Source: Clostridium_AD sp050717535 (GTDB taxonomy: Bacteria; Bacillota; Clostridia; Clostridiales; Clostridiaceae). From it: a stretch of 64,000 nt of DNA. Shown here piece by piece: positions 1 through 6,799 of the stretch. The notes beneath the pieces are model-generated. The model had not been told where the DNA came from and searched no databases. It worked only from the letters and a program-made list of their open reading frames with translations. Numbering within the stretch: position 1 is the first letter of the stretch; every line of letters starts with the position of its first letter. The stretch is taken from positions 1-64,000 of the forward strand of contig NZ_JBOITM010000069.1 of NCBI RefSeq assembly GCF_050717535.1, given 5' to 3'. The translations under genes and the position numbers were made by a program.

Positions 1-129
1 TTCTAATTAGCAGAAGAACAAAAGTATTTCTTTTGTAGGAGAACATGTTAGACCATTAACTCGTAAGAGTTAAGGCTATGTTCGTTGAATCAGGAATCCC
101 GTGACTTTTAGTCATGGGTAGTTCAAATG
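1..129 (+). mobile_element. IS200/IS605-family right-end remnant
   Basis: The sequence enters this element already inside it. A frame ending GEHVRPLTRKS-stop near position 75 resembles the C-terminal tail of a TnpB protein but has an internal stop a few codons upstream. It is followed by a subterminal hairpin, CCCGTGAC (98-105) with GTCATGGG (111-118), and then GTAGTTCAA, the arrangement usual at IS200/IS605 right ends. In this family the RNA guide of TnpB overlaps this 3' end. Only about 130 bases are visible, so whether an intact tnpB lies to the left cannot be judged. Confidence 0.6.
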
Positions 130-518
130 TTTTTGGTATTTAGTAAAAGAGCTGATGTTGATTTTTATAAAGATAGATTTTTTAAGGTTAGTTTTGAACA
201 AAATTAATGATTAGATTTAAAAATAAAATGTAATTCATGGTAGTAGTTTATTTTTAAATGTAAAAGTAAACACACCAGGGGGTGAACTTAGATAATTTTA
301 TTGCTGTCGCTAAATTTATTCAAATCAGCATATTTATATATTATCCTTTTAATACAAGGAGTCACTTCATGTATTTTCAAATCAATCACACTCATGTTAT
401 TAAAAGTTTCATTTGGAGAGCATTATTTGAAATTTATATATTTATTTGACTTCTATTGTTATTTTTAGTATCATATAGTTAAGAGTGGGCATACTCTAGT
501 AAGAAAGAAGGTTTAAAA
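130..518. other. Gene-free stretch between IS remnant and XRE gene
   Basis: I see no supported coding frame here. The stretch is AT-rich with stops in all frames. It must contain the promoter of the XRE operon; the segment just before 519 has an AAGAAGG ribosome binding site at 503-510 but no clear -35/-10 pair that I would defend. Confidence 0.5.
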
Positions 519-869
519 ATGAAAAAATTATCTACTATAAAACTTGCAGAAATTATAAAAATAAAACGTGAAGATAAAGAATTAACACAAGACCAACTAA
601 GCGAACTTACTGGTATAAACCGAATAATGATAGGTCGCATAGAACGTAAAAATTTTATTCCTTCCATTATCCAGCTTCAATCTTTGGCTAGCACACTAGA
701 ATTTGAAATCACTGATATGTTTGTTGATAAAGAAGAAACAAATTCTTTTATTGCTATGCGCAGTGAGGCTTTAAGCAAAAGTGAAGAAGAAGGCGTAGAG
801 AAACTTTTTGCCATGATGCTATCTCTTAGACAGCAAATATTGTTAAGGAGCAAATTTGAAAATGAATAA
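519..869 (+). CDS. XRE-family helix-turn-helix regulator
   Basis: This is a 116-residue protein with a Cro/C1-type DNA-binding domain at about residues 9-62, where the helix-turn-helix reads LTQDQLSELTGINRIMIGRI. The remaining C-terminal part is helical and charged. It is the first gene of a tight three-gene unit and overlaps the start of the ImmA/IrrE-type gene that follows. Regulators of this kind paired with an ImmA/IrrE protein usually repress the operon and are relieved or cleaved through the partner; that role is inferred from family and context. It could act as the antitoxin or autorepressor for the PIN protein encoded third. The start is supported by an AAGAAGG site eight bases upstream. 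Confidence 0.85.
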   Translation: MKKLSTIKLAEIIKIKREDKELTQDQLSELTGINRIMIGRIERKNFIPSIIQLQSLASTLEFEITDMFVDKEETNSFIAMRSEALSKSEEEGVEKLFAMMLSLRQQILLRSKFENE

Positions 870-1746
870 TTCAGTCACGCTTAATGAAATACAAATTGAA
901 GAAATATATAAACTTGCTGGTGAACAACGACGTACTTTGGGATTTGTAGGGGACCCAGCGATTGCAAATGATATTTTTACTATTCTAGATAATATGAACA
1001 TCTTATTGCTAGAATATCCAATAGAGTCAGATAACGAAAAGCCTGCATTCTCTGCAGCACTCATGTACTCTACAGAAGGTGAAAGAGAATTTGTTTTCAT
1101 CGGTCTAAATACTGCCGATTTTTTCGATAAACAAATTTTTGCAATTGCACATGAGCTATATCATTATTTCATAAAGACTGGCTCGCATCTTAGTCGCTTA
1201 TCTGAAGAACAAAATGACCTAATTGAAGTTAAAGCTAATTTATTTGCGGCAGAATTTCTATTGCCTGAAAGTACATTAGCGAGTATTGTTCTTAATGAAT
1301 TTAAAACGTCCAGTCTTCAACAAATACAAAAGAAGACATTACTACGGTTTATAGCCAGAATGCAATGCACTTGGTGGCTACCATACCGCTCGCTTGTAAG
1401 GAGACTTAGAGAAATTAAAGCTATTTCTGATGAGCAATACAATCAACTATATGAAATTGATGAGCGAGATATGAATGGTGAATACGTACGCATAGGAAAA
1501 GCTATTAACAAGGAAATATTTATAAAACTTAACACGGCCACAAATAATATTGGTACATCTCCCAAAAATATAGAAATTGTCATTCGTAATTTTGAAGATA
1601 ATATTATAGATGAAGACCAATTTAATGATACATTAAGTCTCTTTGATAAAAGAACTGATGACTTTGGCTATGAAATTGAAGTTGCTCCCGAAGATATAGA
1701 TGAATTTGAAGAATTCTTTAACGCGGAGACTAAACATGAAAATTGA
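862..1746 (+). CDS. ImmA/IrrE-family metallopeptidase
   Basis: This is a zinc metallopeptidase of the ImmA/IrrE (COG2856) type. The HELYH zinc-binding motif lies near residue 97, and downstream comes the family's second conserved stretch, KANLFAAEFLLP, which supplies the third ligand region. The roughly 130-residue C-terminal part is acidic and unassigned. I choose ATG 862, in frame with TTG 856, because it sits 11 bases after AAGGAG. The start overlaps the end of the XRE gene and the stop overlaps the start of the PIN gene, so all three are translationally coupled. In the known pairs (ImmA-ImmR, IrrE-DdrO) the peptidase inactivates its XRE partner after a stress signal; here that is inference. 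Confidence 0.85.
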   Translation: MNNSVTLNEIQIEEIYKLAGEQRRTLGFVGDPAIANDIFTILDNMNILLLEYPIESDNEKPAFSAALMYSTEGEREFVFIGLNTADFFDKQIFAIAHELYHYFIKTGSHLSRLSEEQNDLIEVKANLFAAEFLLPESTLASIVLNEFKTSSLQQIQKKTLLRFIARMQCTWWLPYRSLVRRLREIKAISDEQYNQLYEIDERDMNGEYVRIGKAINKEIFIKLNTATNNIGTSPKNIEIVIRNFEDNIIDEDQFNDTLSLFDKRTDDFGYEIEVAPEDIDEFEEFFNAETKHEN

Positions 1747-2443
1747 TTTAACCTCCTCAAACCCTGCATTAGAAAGCATTTTTAGTAATCCAAGCCAAAT
1801 CATTACTTTAGATGCCAATTTTCTAATTCCACCGGATAGAAGTATTTTTGGAATAAGATCCTTTGATTTTAACACTTTTGAGCGCATATGGTTAGCACCA
1901 ATATTTAAATCATTTCCTAATTTGGCTATCCATGAATCTGTGTATGACGAATTAATATCACCAACTGTTAAGGACTATATTAAGGCAACCATCAATGATA
2001 TACCACCACGGTTATCTGTTCACAAGGATTCATCTTTGACATCAGAGGAACGTATACTCAGAGATTCAATTGAAGCTACAATCTCTCCTTATACCAAATA
2101 TGATCCAATGCTTAATAATAAGGATGATCGAGGTGAAGTTAAATCTCTATCGTATATAGCTGTAAAGGGATTGCTTTATTTTGCTGCACATGATTACAAT
2201 GCTATTCAATTGGTAAAAAAATCAGAAGAGTGGAATATAGGTTTGGATAATGTACAATCCATACAGATGTATGAACTCCTTTTTTATCTTTATAAGGCAG
2301 GTATTTGTGATAAAAAGAACCTGAAAATTCTGTATAAATATCAATATTATCTAACCAAAAATGAGAAAAGTATAAATCTAGAATGGGGTAAATTTGTTAA
2401 AAGAATGGAAGCGTTGTATCCCATCAATTTTATTCAAGAGTAG
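1736..2443 (+). CDS. Putative PIN-like ribonuclease, third gene of XRE-ImmA module
   Basis: The protein has 235 residues from ATG 1736, with GGAG nine bases upstream; an in-frame upstream start would overlap the previous gene more deeply and has no better site. I do not recognise it by name. The pattern of acidic residues fits a PIN nuclease: TLDANFLIP (D26), IHESVYDEL (E67, E72), DDRGE (D131, E134) and AAHDYNAI (D153), with hydrophobic strands before each. PIN-type toxins cleave RNA, and PIN-like proteins occur beside XRE-ImmA pairs. The size is larger than a simple VapC (about 130-150 residues), so it may belong to a DUF-type PIN-like family. Toxin function is inference. Confidence 0.6.
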   Translation: MKIDLTSSNPALESIFSNPSQIITLDANFLIPPDRSIFGIRSFDFNTFERIWLAPIFKSFPNLAIHESVYDELISPTVKDYIKATINDIPPRLSVHKDSSLTSEERILRDSIEATISPYTKYDPMLNNKDDRGEVKSLSYIAVKGLLYFAAHDYNAIQLVKKSEEWNIGLDNVQSIQMYELLFYLYKAGICDKKNLKILYKYQYYLTKNEKSINLEWGKFVKRMEALYPINFIQE

Positions 2444-2445
2444 GA

Positions 2446-2500
2446 AAACCCACTAAGTATCGGTATATCAACTAATATGCCAACACAGTGGGTTTCTTTA
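2446..2500 (+). terminator. Terminator of the XRE-ImmA-PIN operon
   Basis: AAACCCACT (2446-2454) pairs with AGTGGGTTT (2487-2495) across a 32-base loop and is followed by a T-rich run. It begins two bases after the PIN stop codon. Confidence 0.6.
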
Positions 2501-2536
2501 TTTCTTATTATCAATAAGCCAACTGAACTTAATACA

Positions 2537-2574
2537 AAAACACCAAGACCATGAAATAATAATCTTGGTGTTTT
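2537..2574. terminator. Symmetric rho-independent terminator
   Basis: A 12-bp perfect stem, AAAACACCAAGA (2537-2548) with TCTTGGTGTTTT (2563-2574), carries A-rich and T-rich flanks. It can stop transcription in either direction and insulates the module on its left from the remnants on its right. Confidence 0.75.
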
Positions 2575-2583
2575 CCATATAGC

Positions 2584-2673
2584 CACATGTGGATGATGGA
2601 ACAGTAGTATTTGTTCGCAAGAAATCTAGTGAAATAGTATCTATCAAGTTGAAAAATAGCTAATGAAGCTCTG
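2584..2673 (+). repeat. 90-bp dispersed repeat, copy 1
   Basis: This segment aligns without gaps to 6478-6567, with 11 mismatches in 90 positions. One frame reads HVDDGTVVFVRKKS followed by about a dozen more codons and a stop, so it looks like the C-terminal end of a lost gene. In this copy the sequence diverges right after GCTCTG, exactly where copy 2 enters its terminator stem. Confidence 0.7.
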
Positions 2674-2889
2674 GTGTTTTTGGCAAGCTAAAAACCATGC
2701 ACAGCGGAACTTAATTTTTCCAGCACCTTATCCCCATTACTGGGGATTCATGGTTGAATGTGTTAATCGGTAACTTGGGCCGGTTATGCGAATGATATTA
2801 ACGAAGATACATTCTCACTAAATTTAGGCTATAAATTCTTAGAAAGTTATTATGGAATATGAGCTGACATGAAGCTTAAAAATTCTTAG

Positions 2890-3174
2890 GTACACTCAGT
2901 TCGTACGATTAAAGTTTTACATGAATTCAAAAATCATAATAGATTTTACAAATGTCATCAACCAAAAGGTAAAGACTCTCCATGTCAATTCAATTCTATT
3001 TTAGAAGAATACATCCAGTTGCAACAGGTACTTCAATTAAGTAAAAGAACAATACAAGGCAAAAGAATAATGCTAATAAACTTTTTATCTTTTATATCCA
3101 AACAACAAGCGAAACGTATTCAAGAACTGACTTCTAAGCATGTTTTGCTTTATATTAATACCTTATCTACATAA
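2890..3174 (+). pseudogene. Recombinase N-terminal fragment
   Basis: The frame is open for 94 codons from just after a TAG at 2887 to a TAA at 3172 and has no convincing start. It reads through LSKRTIQGKRIMLINFLSFI and then ELTSKHVLLYINTLST, which resembles the SAM-like core-binding N-terminal domain of tyrosine recombinases, where a helix ends near a residue pairing with target DNA. The catalytic domain is absent: the frame stops and runs straight into the membrane protein that follows. It is probably debris of the same recombinase class as the gene at 6800-7638. Confidence 0.5.
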
Positions 3175-3213
3175 AATATAAAATGGAAAAAGATAATTGC
3201 AATAATATACTAT

Positions 3214-4083
3214 GTGTTATGCGTGCTAATGTTAACAAGTGGAATAGGTTTGTTTTTAGCATCTATTTCCCTTCCATTTATAATTTTTAGTATTAAAGAT
3301 ATTACAAAACAAAGAAGTAAAAAAGTTATATTAACACTCATCGGTGCTATACTAATATTCAGTGTAGGGGCAAAACTTAATGGAACAACTTCTGAAGACA
3401 AAATAGTAACTGCAACAAAAGAAGTTACTGCTCCTGTAGTTAAAGAAAAAACTCCAGAAGAACTTAAAATAGAAGCAGATGCGAAAGTAAAGGCTGATGC
3501 TGATGCAAAGGTAATTGCAGATAAGAAAATTAAAGATGATGCTGTGGCTAAAGTTATAGCAGATAAGAAAGCTATAGCAGATAAAAAAATAGCAGATGCA
3601 AAAGCAGCAATAAAAAATGCTTTAATTCAACCAGGTATGTATAAAGTTGGAACAGACATAAAAGCAGGAGAGTACGTTGTAGTCAGTGATCAAAGCGCTT
3701 ACATGCAACTATCAAAAGATAGTACTGGAACTTTAGATAGCATAATCGCAAATGAGAACATACAAAACAGAACAATAATTACAATAAAGGCTGGCCAATA
3801 TTTTGAAGTTAAAAATGGTGACATATATCCTATAAGTAAAGCACCTAAAGCAGTACCTACTAATAACCAATTGCCAGCAGGGATGTATAAGGTAGGATTA
3901 GATGTTCAACCAGGAGAATATAAGGTTGTGGCGGAAGGTACTGGTTACGTTGAAGTTTCAAATAATAGTTCGCATGACCTATATAGTATTGTTTCTAATG
4001 ATAATTTTGAGGGTGAAAAATATGTTACCATAAAACAAGGCCAATATATAACATTAGGCAATGCTACATTAAAATTAAAATAA
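3214..4083 (+). CDS. Membrane-anchored protein with two C-terminal repeat domains
   Basis: I do not recognise this protein. Two hydrophobic segments occupy the first 50 or so residues. An Ala/Lys/Asp-rich helical stalk follows (about 85-135, repeated ADAKVIADKK units). Two homologous domains of about 70 residues come last, each starting with PGMYKVG and continuing with AGEY or PGEY and a late GQY, so the C-terminus is an internal duplication. The frame has no stop from 3175, so the first membrane segment continues upstream of the GTG at 3214 (IIAIIYYVLCVLML) without an ATG. The gene has probably lost its original start at a recombination junction with the recombinase fragment. No good ribosome binding site is visible, so expression is uncertain. 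Confidence 0.6.
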   Translation: MLCVLMLTSGIGLFLASISLPFIIFSIKDITKQRSKKVILTLIGAILIFSVGAKLNGTTSEDKIVTATKEVTAPVVKEKTPEELKIEADAKVKADADAKVIADKKIKDDAVAKVIADKKAIADKKIADAKAAIKNALIQPGMYKVGTDIKAGEYVVVSDQSAYMQLSKDSTGTLDSIIANENIQNRTIITIKAGQYFEVKNGDIYPISKAPKAVPTNNQLPAGMYKVGLDVQPGEYKVVAEGTGYVEVSNNSSHDLYSIVSNDNFEGEKYVTIKQGQYITLGNATLKLK

Positions 4084-4086
4084 TCT

Positions 4087-4130
4087 AAAGAGGATATAGC
4101 CTAGAGCTACATCCTCTTTCTATGTTTTTA
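4087..4130 (+). terminator. Terminator after membrane protein
   Basis: AAAGAGGAT and ATCCTCTTT form a stem around a loop containing an inner AGCT-type pairing, and it is followed by TATGTTTTTAG. It starts three bases after the stop codon. Confidence 0.65.
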
Positions 4131-4207
4131 GCTAAAACAATACATCAATTTTAATGCTATGCAATATGATTAGGTAATGTCACAAGGGTAATATAGTTAG
4201 ATCACCA

Positions 4208-4507
4208 TTAGATGCCAAATTTTAGAGGTAGTCTCCTAATGTAGTCTAAAATTAATCTACCTATACTAATAGTGAAGATAAGTGTTTTAATAATCCCCTT
4301 TTTCTTATTTTTATATATGATTAATTTTCTTGGAGTTGTATCTAAAGCCCATGCAATATTACATAACAGTGATAATTTTATGTCATATTTATTATTCTCA
4401 ATTTCGCTTAAGAAATTTCTACTTACGCCAACTTCTCTGGTTAATTCTGTTTGTGTTAGTTTCTTAGTTAATCTTATTTCCTTGATTTTTAATTTATAAT
4501 TATCCAT
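4208..4507 (-). CDS. XRE-family regulator with hydrophobic tail
   Basis: The protein has 99 residues. The HTH occupies about residues 4-60 (LTQTELTREVGVSRNFLSEI), a classic Cro/C1 domain. It is followed by a basic linker and a partly hydrophobic C-terminal segment (TLIFTISIGRLILDYI) that might be a membrane anchor. It is transcribed divergently from the ribbon-helix-helix gene at 4629, across a 121-bp gap with AAGTTATG-type near-palindromes, the usual layout of a phage or plasmid-type switch. Its target is unknown. The neighbouring accessory genes suggest it came with a mobile element. Confidence 0.75.
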   Translation of the reverse strand: MDNYKLKIKEIRLTKKLTQTELTREVGVSRNFLSEIENNKYDIKLSLLCNIAWALDTTPRKLIIYKNKKKGIIKTLIFTISIGRLILDYIRRLPLKFGI

Positions 4508-4628
4508 AACTTAGTTATACAAACATAGTCGTACCCTTGTATAGTGGTAAGTTATGTAAGGTGTTGTAACCTTATGTGTCTTGAATGTGACTTAGGAGAT
4601 TTATATAATATTTATATGGGGCGATGCC

Positions 4629-4781
4629 ATGTTAGTAAATAGGGTTAGATTCGGTAGTTCTATGGATAAAAAGCTTGATAAAAAATTGAGAAAGTTATCT
4701 GAAAAATCTAGAATAACTATATCTAAATTATTGGATGAAGCTATAGAAGACCTTTTAATAAAACATTCTGCTGAAAAGTAG
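4629..4781 (+). CDS. Small ribbon-helix-helix DNA-binding protein
   Basis: This 50-residue product begins MLVNRVRFGSSMDKKLDKKL. An N-terminal beta strand (VNRVRFGSS) is followed by two helices (KKLDKKLRKLSEKS, then ISKLLDEAIEDLL) with the ISKLLDEA helix typical of CopG/Arc-type proteins. Such proteins bind operators as dimers through the strand. A weak GGGGCG element precedes the ATG. It diverges from the XRE gene at 4208-4507 and could control the downstream region. RHH proteins of this size are often plasmid copy-number or antitoxin-type regulators; which applies here cannot be decided. Confidence 0.65.
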   Translation: MLVNRVRFGSSMDKKLDKKLRKLSEKSRITISKLLDEAIEDLLIKHSAEK

Positions 4782-5278
4782 GATGCTTTGTAATTTTATG
4801 TAATGATTTAGTGCTAAAATGTCGAAACTGTCGGTGAGCTCGACGTAGTATCAACGCTTTAAAGTAATTATAATACCTATAATTACCATTGCATTTTGAA
4901 TAACATTAGATAATAAGCGGACAATTTTCGGACAAGCGGACAAGCGGACAAAAGACGGACAAAAAACGGGCAAAAAAAAAGCGAGAAAACTAACAGAAAT
5001 AGTGGGTTAGAGAAGATAATAATATAAAGAAAAGATAAGGAAAAGATAAGATTATAAATGATTATGAACAAGAATTTTGGTGCCAAGAGATTCACAAGAA
5101 GTTAGAAATCTTTATGGATTTCTTTGATGGTTGTAGATAATTGATGTATAATAATATCAATTACATAAATTTATGACAAGGAAGTTTCAATTTAAAGAAG
5201 AGCTTCTTTTTAAAGAAGAACTATCTTTGACCATTGTATAAATAAGTACACTAGATATTAAGAGGAGTGATGTATGAA
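4782..5278 (+). pseudogene. Possible remnant of a phage replication gene
   Basis: No intact gene lies in these 497 bases. Two short protein-like stretches occur in different frames: one over 4917-5020 reading ADNFRTSGQADKRRTKNGQ, and one over about 5042-5140 including NDYEQEFWCQEIHKKLEIF before a stop. The hydrophilic SGQ/DKK/KNGQ style resembles linkers of phage replisome-organiser (DnaD-like) proteins. That resemblance is from memory and is weak. The tandem CGGACAA motifs described separately lie inside the first stretch. Confidence 0.3.
4918..4973 (+). repeat. Tandem CGGACAA heptamers
   Basis: Five exact copies of CGGACAA begin at 4918, 4929, 4937, 4945 and 4956, and a sixth, CGGGCAA, begins at 4967. 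Start-to-start spacings are 11, 8, 8, 11 and 11 bases. The array is followed by an A-run and an AT-rich segment. The layout resembles iterons of a replication origin, which in several phages lie inside the replication gene. Confidence 0.6.
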
Positions 5279-6412
5279 ATGAGTAAATATTATTATCTAA
5301 AATATTATGATAAAACAGTTTCAGAAATTGACATAGATAATAAAACAATGGAAATCATAAATTTAGATTTATTTTTTGATAGAAGAAATAAAAATATAAT
5401 GAGTTCTGTAGAGTTTGATAAATGGGTTATGAATAGAATACGACCAGTAAGTCAAGTCGGATTTAATTCATTTCTAGCATCATTAGATTTAAAAGAAGAT
5501 GAAGAAGATTTATATTTTAAGGTATTCATAGCGACCAGAGGAATAAATGTTAAGGATAAATTATGGTTAGCATTTGATGAAGATGAGAGCTATGAGGAAT
5601 TCTCACCGTGGGCATCAATAATGATAGATGATGGAAAAGTAATAAATCATTCTTTTGATGTGATAAATTTAAATGCCACAAAGACAAAACTAAATATTGA
5701 TGGAGCATGTAATAAAGACTTAGCAAGGATTAAAGGAAATTTATGTGTGGTAAAGGAAAGATTACAAACTAATTCATATGATAATATCGCAGAAGAGGTA
5801 GCATATGAAATAGCAAAGAGATTAGGGATAGAGTGTTCTCCAGCAGGAGCATTGCCCAATGGTTTATGTTTCTCAGTAATAGATGAAACTAAAGACTTAA
5901 TTCCTGCCAATGTTTTAGTTGGATTAGATCAAGGAAGCTTTGAAGATTTTTATAAATTATTCACAAAGATTAAGTCGCCTAATAAGACTAAACTTGATGT
6001 ACTTAAAATGGGATTATTTGATGTAATTACAAGGCAGATGGATAGAAATTATACTAATTTTTCCTTTTATAAAACGAATGGAATTTTACAATTATATAGG
6101 TTGTATGATAATGGGTTATCATTATTTGCATCATCAAGGTATAAAGAAGACTTAGATTGCTCCTTAGGCTATGGAGAAACTTTAGAAAGTAAACTAAAAT
6201 TCATAGTACGTGAGTTAAAGAAAATAAATGTTGAATTTGCATTTTATGATAGACTAGATAAAGACTTTTTAGAAAAGATTAGCCAAAGTTATTCAGAGTA
6301 TATAAAAGATACAAATGGAAATAACCTATTAAATGTTATTGATTGGGTATTGAAACAACAATCACAGGTTGAAAAAATGCTTAATGAAAATAATATTAAA
6401 CTTACAGAATAG
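5279..6412 (+). CDS. HipA-like kinase-fold protein
   Basis: The protein has 377 residues from ATG 5279, placed 11 bases after AAGAGGAG; GTG 5267 and ATG 5270 are alternatives but overlap the site. The C-terminal half carries the HipA-type kinase signature: a catalytic loop, DVITRQMDRNYTNFSFYK (Asp near 255, Asn four residues later), and a metal-binding segment, LYDNGLSLFAS (Asp near 276). The N-terminal 100 or so residues are acidic and unassigned. HipA kinases phosphorylate proteins such as GltX and act as toxins, usually with an XRE antitoxin HipB directly upstream. No HipB is adjacent here; the nearest XRE gene is divergent, 770 bases away. It could be a phage-borne kinase rather than a toxin. 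Confidence 0.6.
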   Translation: MSKYYYLKYYDKTVSEIDIDNKTMEIINLDLFFDRRNKNIMSSVEFDKWVMNRIRPVSQVGFNSFLASLDLKEDEEDLYFKVFIATRGINVKDKLWLAFDEDESYEEFSPWASIMIDDGKVINHSFDVINLNATKTKLNIDGACNKDLARIKGNLCVVKERLQTNSYDNIAEEVAYEIAKRLGIECSPAGALPNGLCFSVIDETKDLIPANVLVGLDQGSFEDFYKLFTKIKSPNKTKLDVLKMGLFDVITRQMDRNYTNFSFYKTNGILQLYRLYDNGLSLFASSRYKEDLDCSLGYGETLESKLKFIVRELKKINVEFAFYDRLDKDFLEKISQSYSEYIKDTNGNNLLNVIDWVLKQQSQVEKMLNENNIKLTE

Positions 6413-6477
6413 CAAAGAGCACATGGCCAGATAATATTCAAATTGTGGATGAGGAAAGAAAGTCGCTATATGAGTTA

Positions 6478-6567
6478 CACATGTGGACGATAGAACAGTA
6501 GTATTTGTTTGCAAGAAATCCAGTTAAATAGTATTTATAAAGTTGAAAGGTAGCTAATAAAACTCTG
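6478..6567 (+). repeat. 90-bp dispersed repeat, copy 2
   Basis: This copy is about 88 percent identical to 2584-2673 with no gaps. The coding frame of copy 1 is broken here by a stop after VFVCKKSS. It runs directly into an intact terminator, suggesting it preserves the original 3' end of the lost gene. Confidence 0.7.
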
Positions 6568-6590
6568 AGGTAATCTCAGAGTTTTATTAT
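6559..6590 (+). terminator. Terminator that serves as group II intron target
   Basis: AAAACTCTGAG (6559-6569) pairs with CTCAGAGTTTT (6575-6585), followed by ATTATT. The intron-like sequence starts two bases further on. Confidence 0.8.
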
Positions 6591-6591
6591 T

Positions 6592-6699
6592 GTGCGCCCG
6601 GCATGGGCGCAATCTAATGGGTGAAAGTCCCTAGCACGGGTTAATAGTGCCAAATGCATAGCTTAAGACAAGGGTGTCCATCGCGAGACGGAATCTGAA
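6592..6699 (+). mobile_element. 5' fragment of a group IIC intron
   Basis: The sequence starts GTGCGCCCGGCATGGGCGCA and continues with GGGTGAAAGTCCC, CAAGGGTGTCCATCGCGA and GGAATCTGAA. This matches, in order, the domain I start of bacterial group IIC introns such as the Oceanobacillus iheyensis intron. It breaks off after GGAATCTGAA; no reverse transcriptase and no domain V/VI occur nearby. Its position immediately behind a rho-independent terminator agrees with the known insertion preference of class C introns. It cannot splice. Confidence 0.8.
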
Positions 6700-6729
6700 T
6701 TATCCGAGTAATACGATTATCCAAGTAAT
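6700..6729 (+). repeat. Paired 13-bp direct repeats at the intron break point
   Basis: TTATCCGAGTAAT (6700-6712) and TTATCCAAGTAAT (6717-6729) differ at one base and lie 17 bases apart start to start, immediately at the point where intron homology stops. They may be a terminus or recombinase-binding repeat of the element that truncated the intron. Confidence 0.5.
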
Positions 6730-6799
6730 GTTTAGATATGATTGCCAACAGGAAACTTCAATAAAAACTACTCGTATAATCATATACTTCCATTTGAAG

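Noticed and set aside
5070..5095. TTTTGGTGCC resembling the 3' end of tRNA-Leu(CAA), considered as an att site for the integrase
   Set aside because: Only about nine bases match, far too short for an attachment core, and the integrase is broken.
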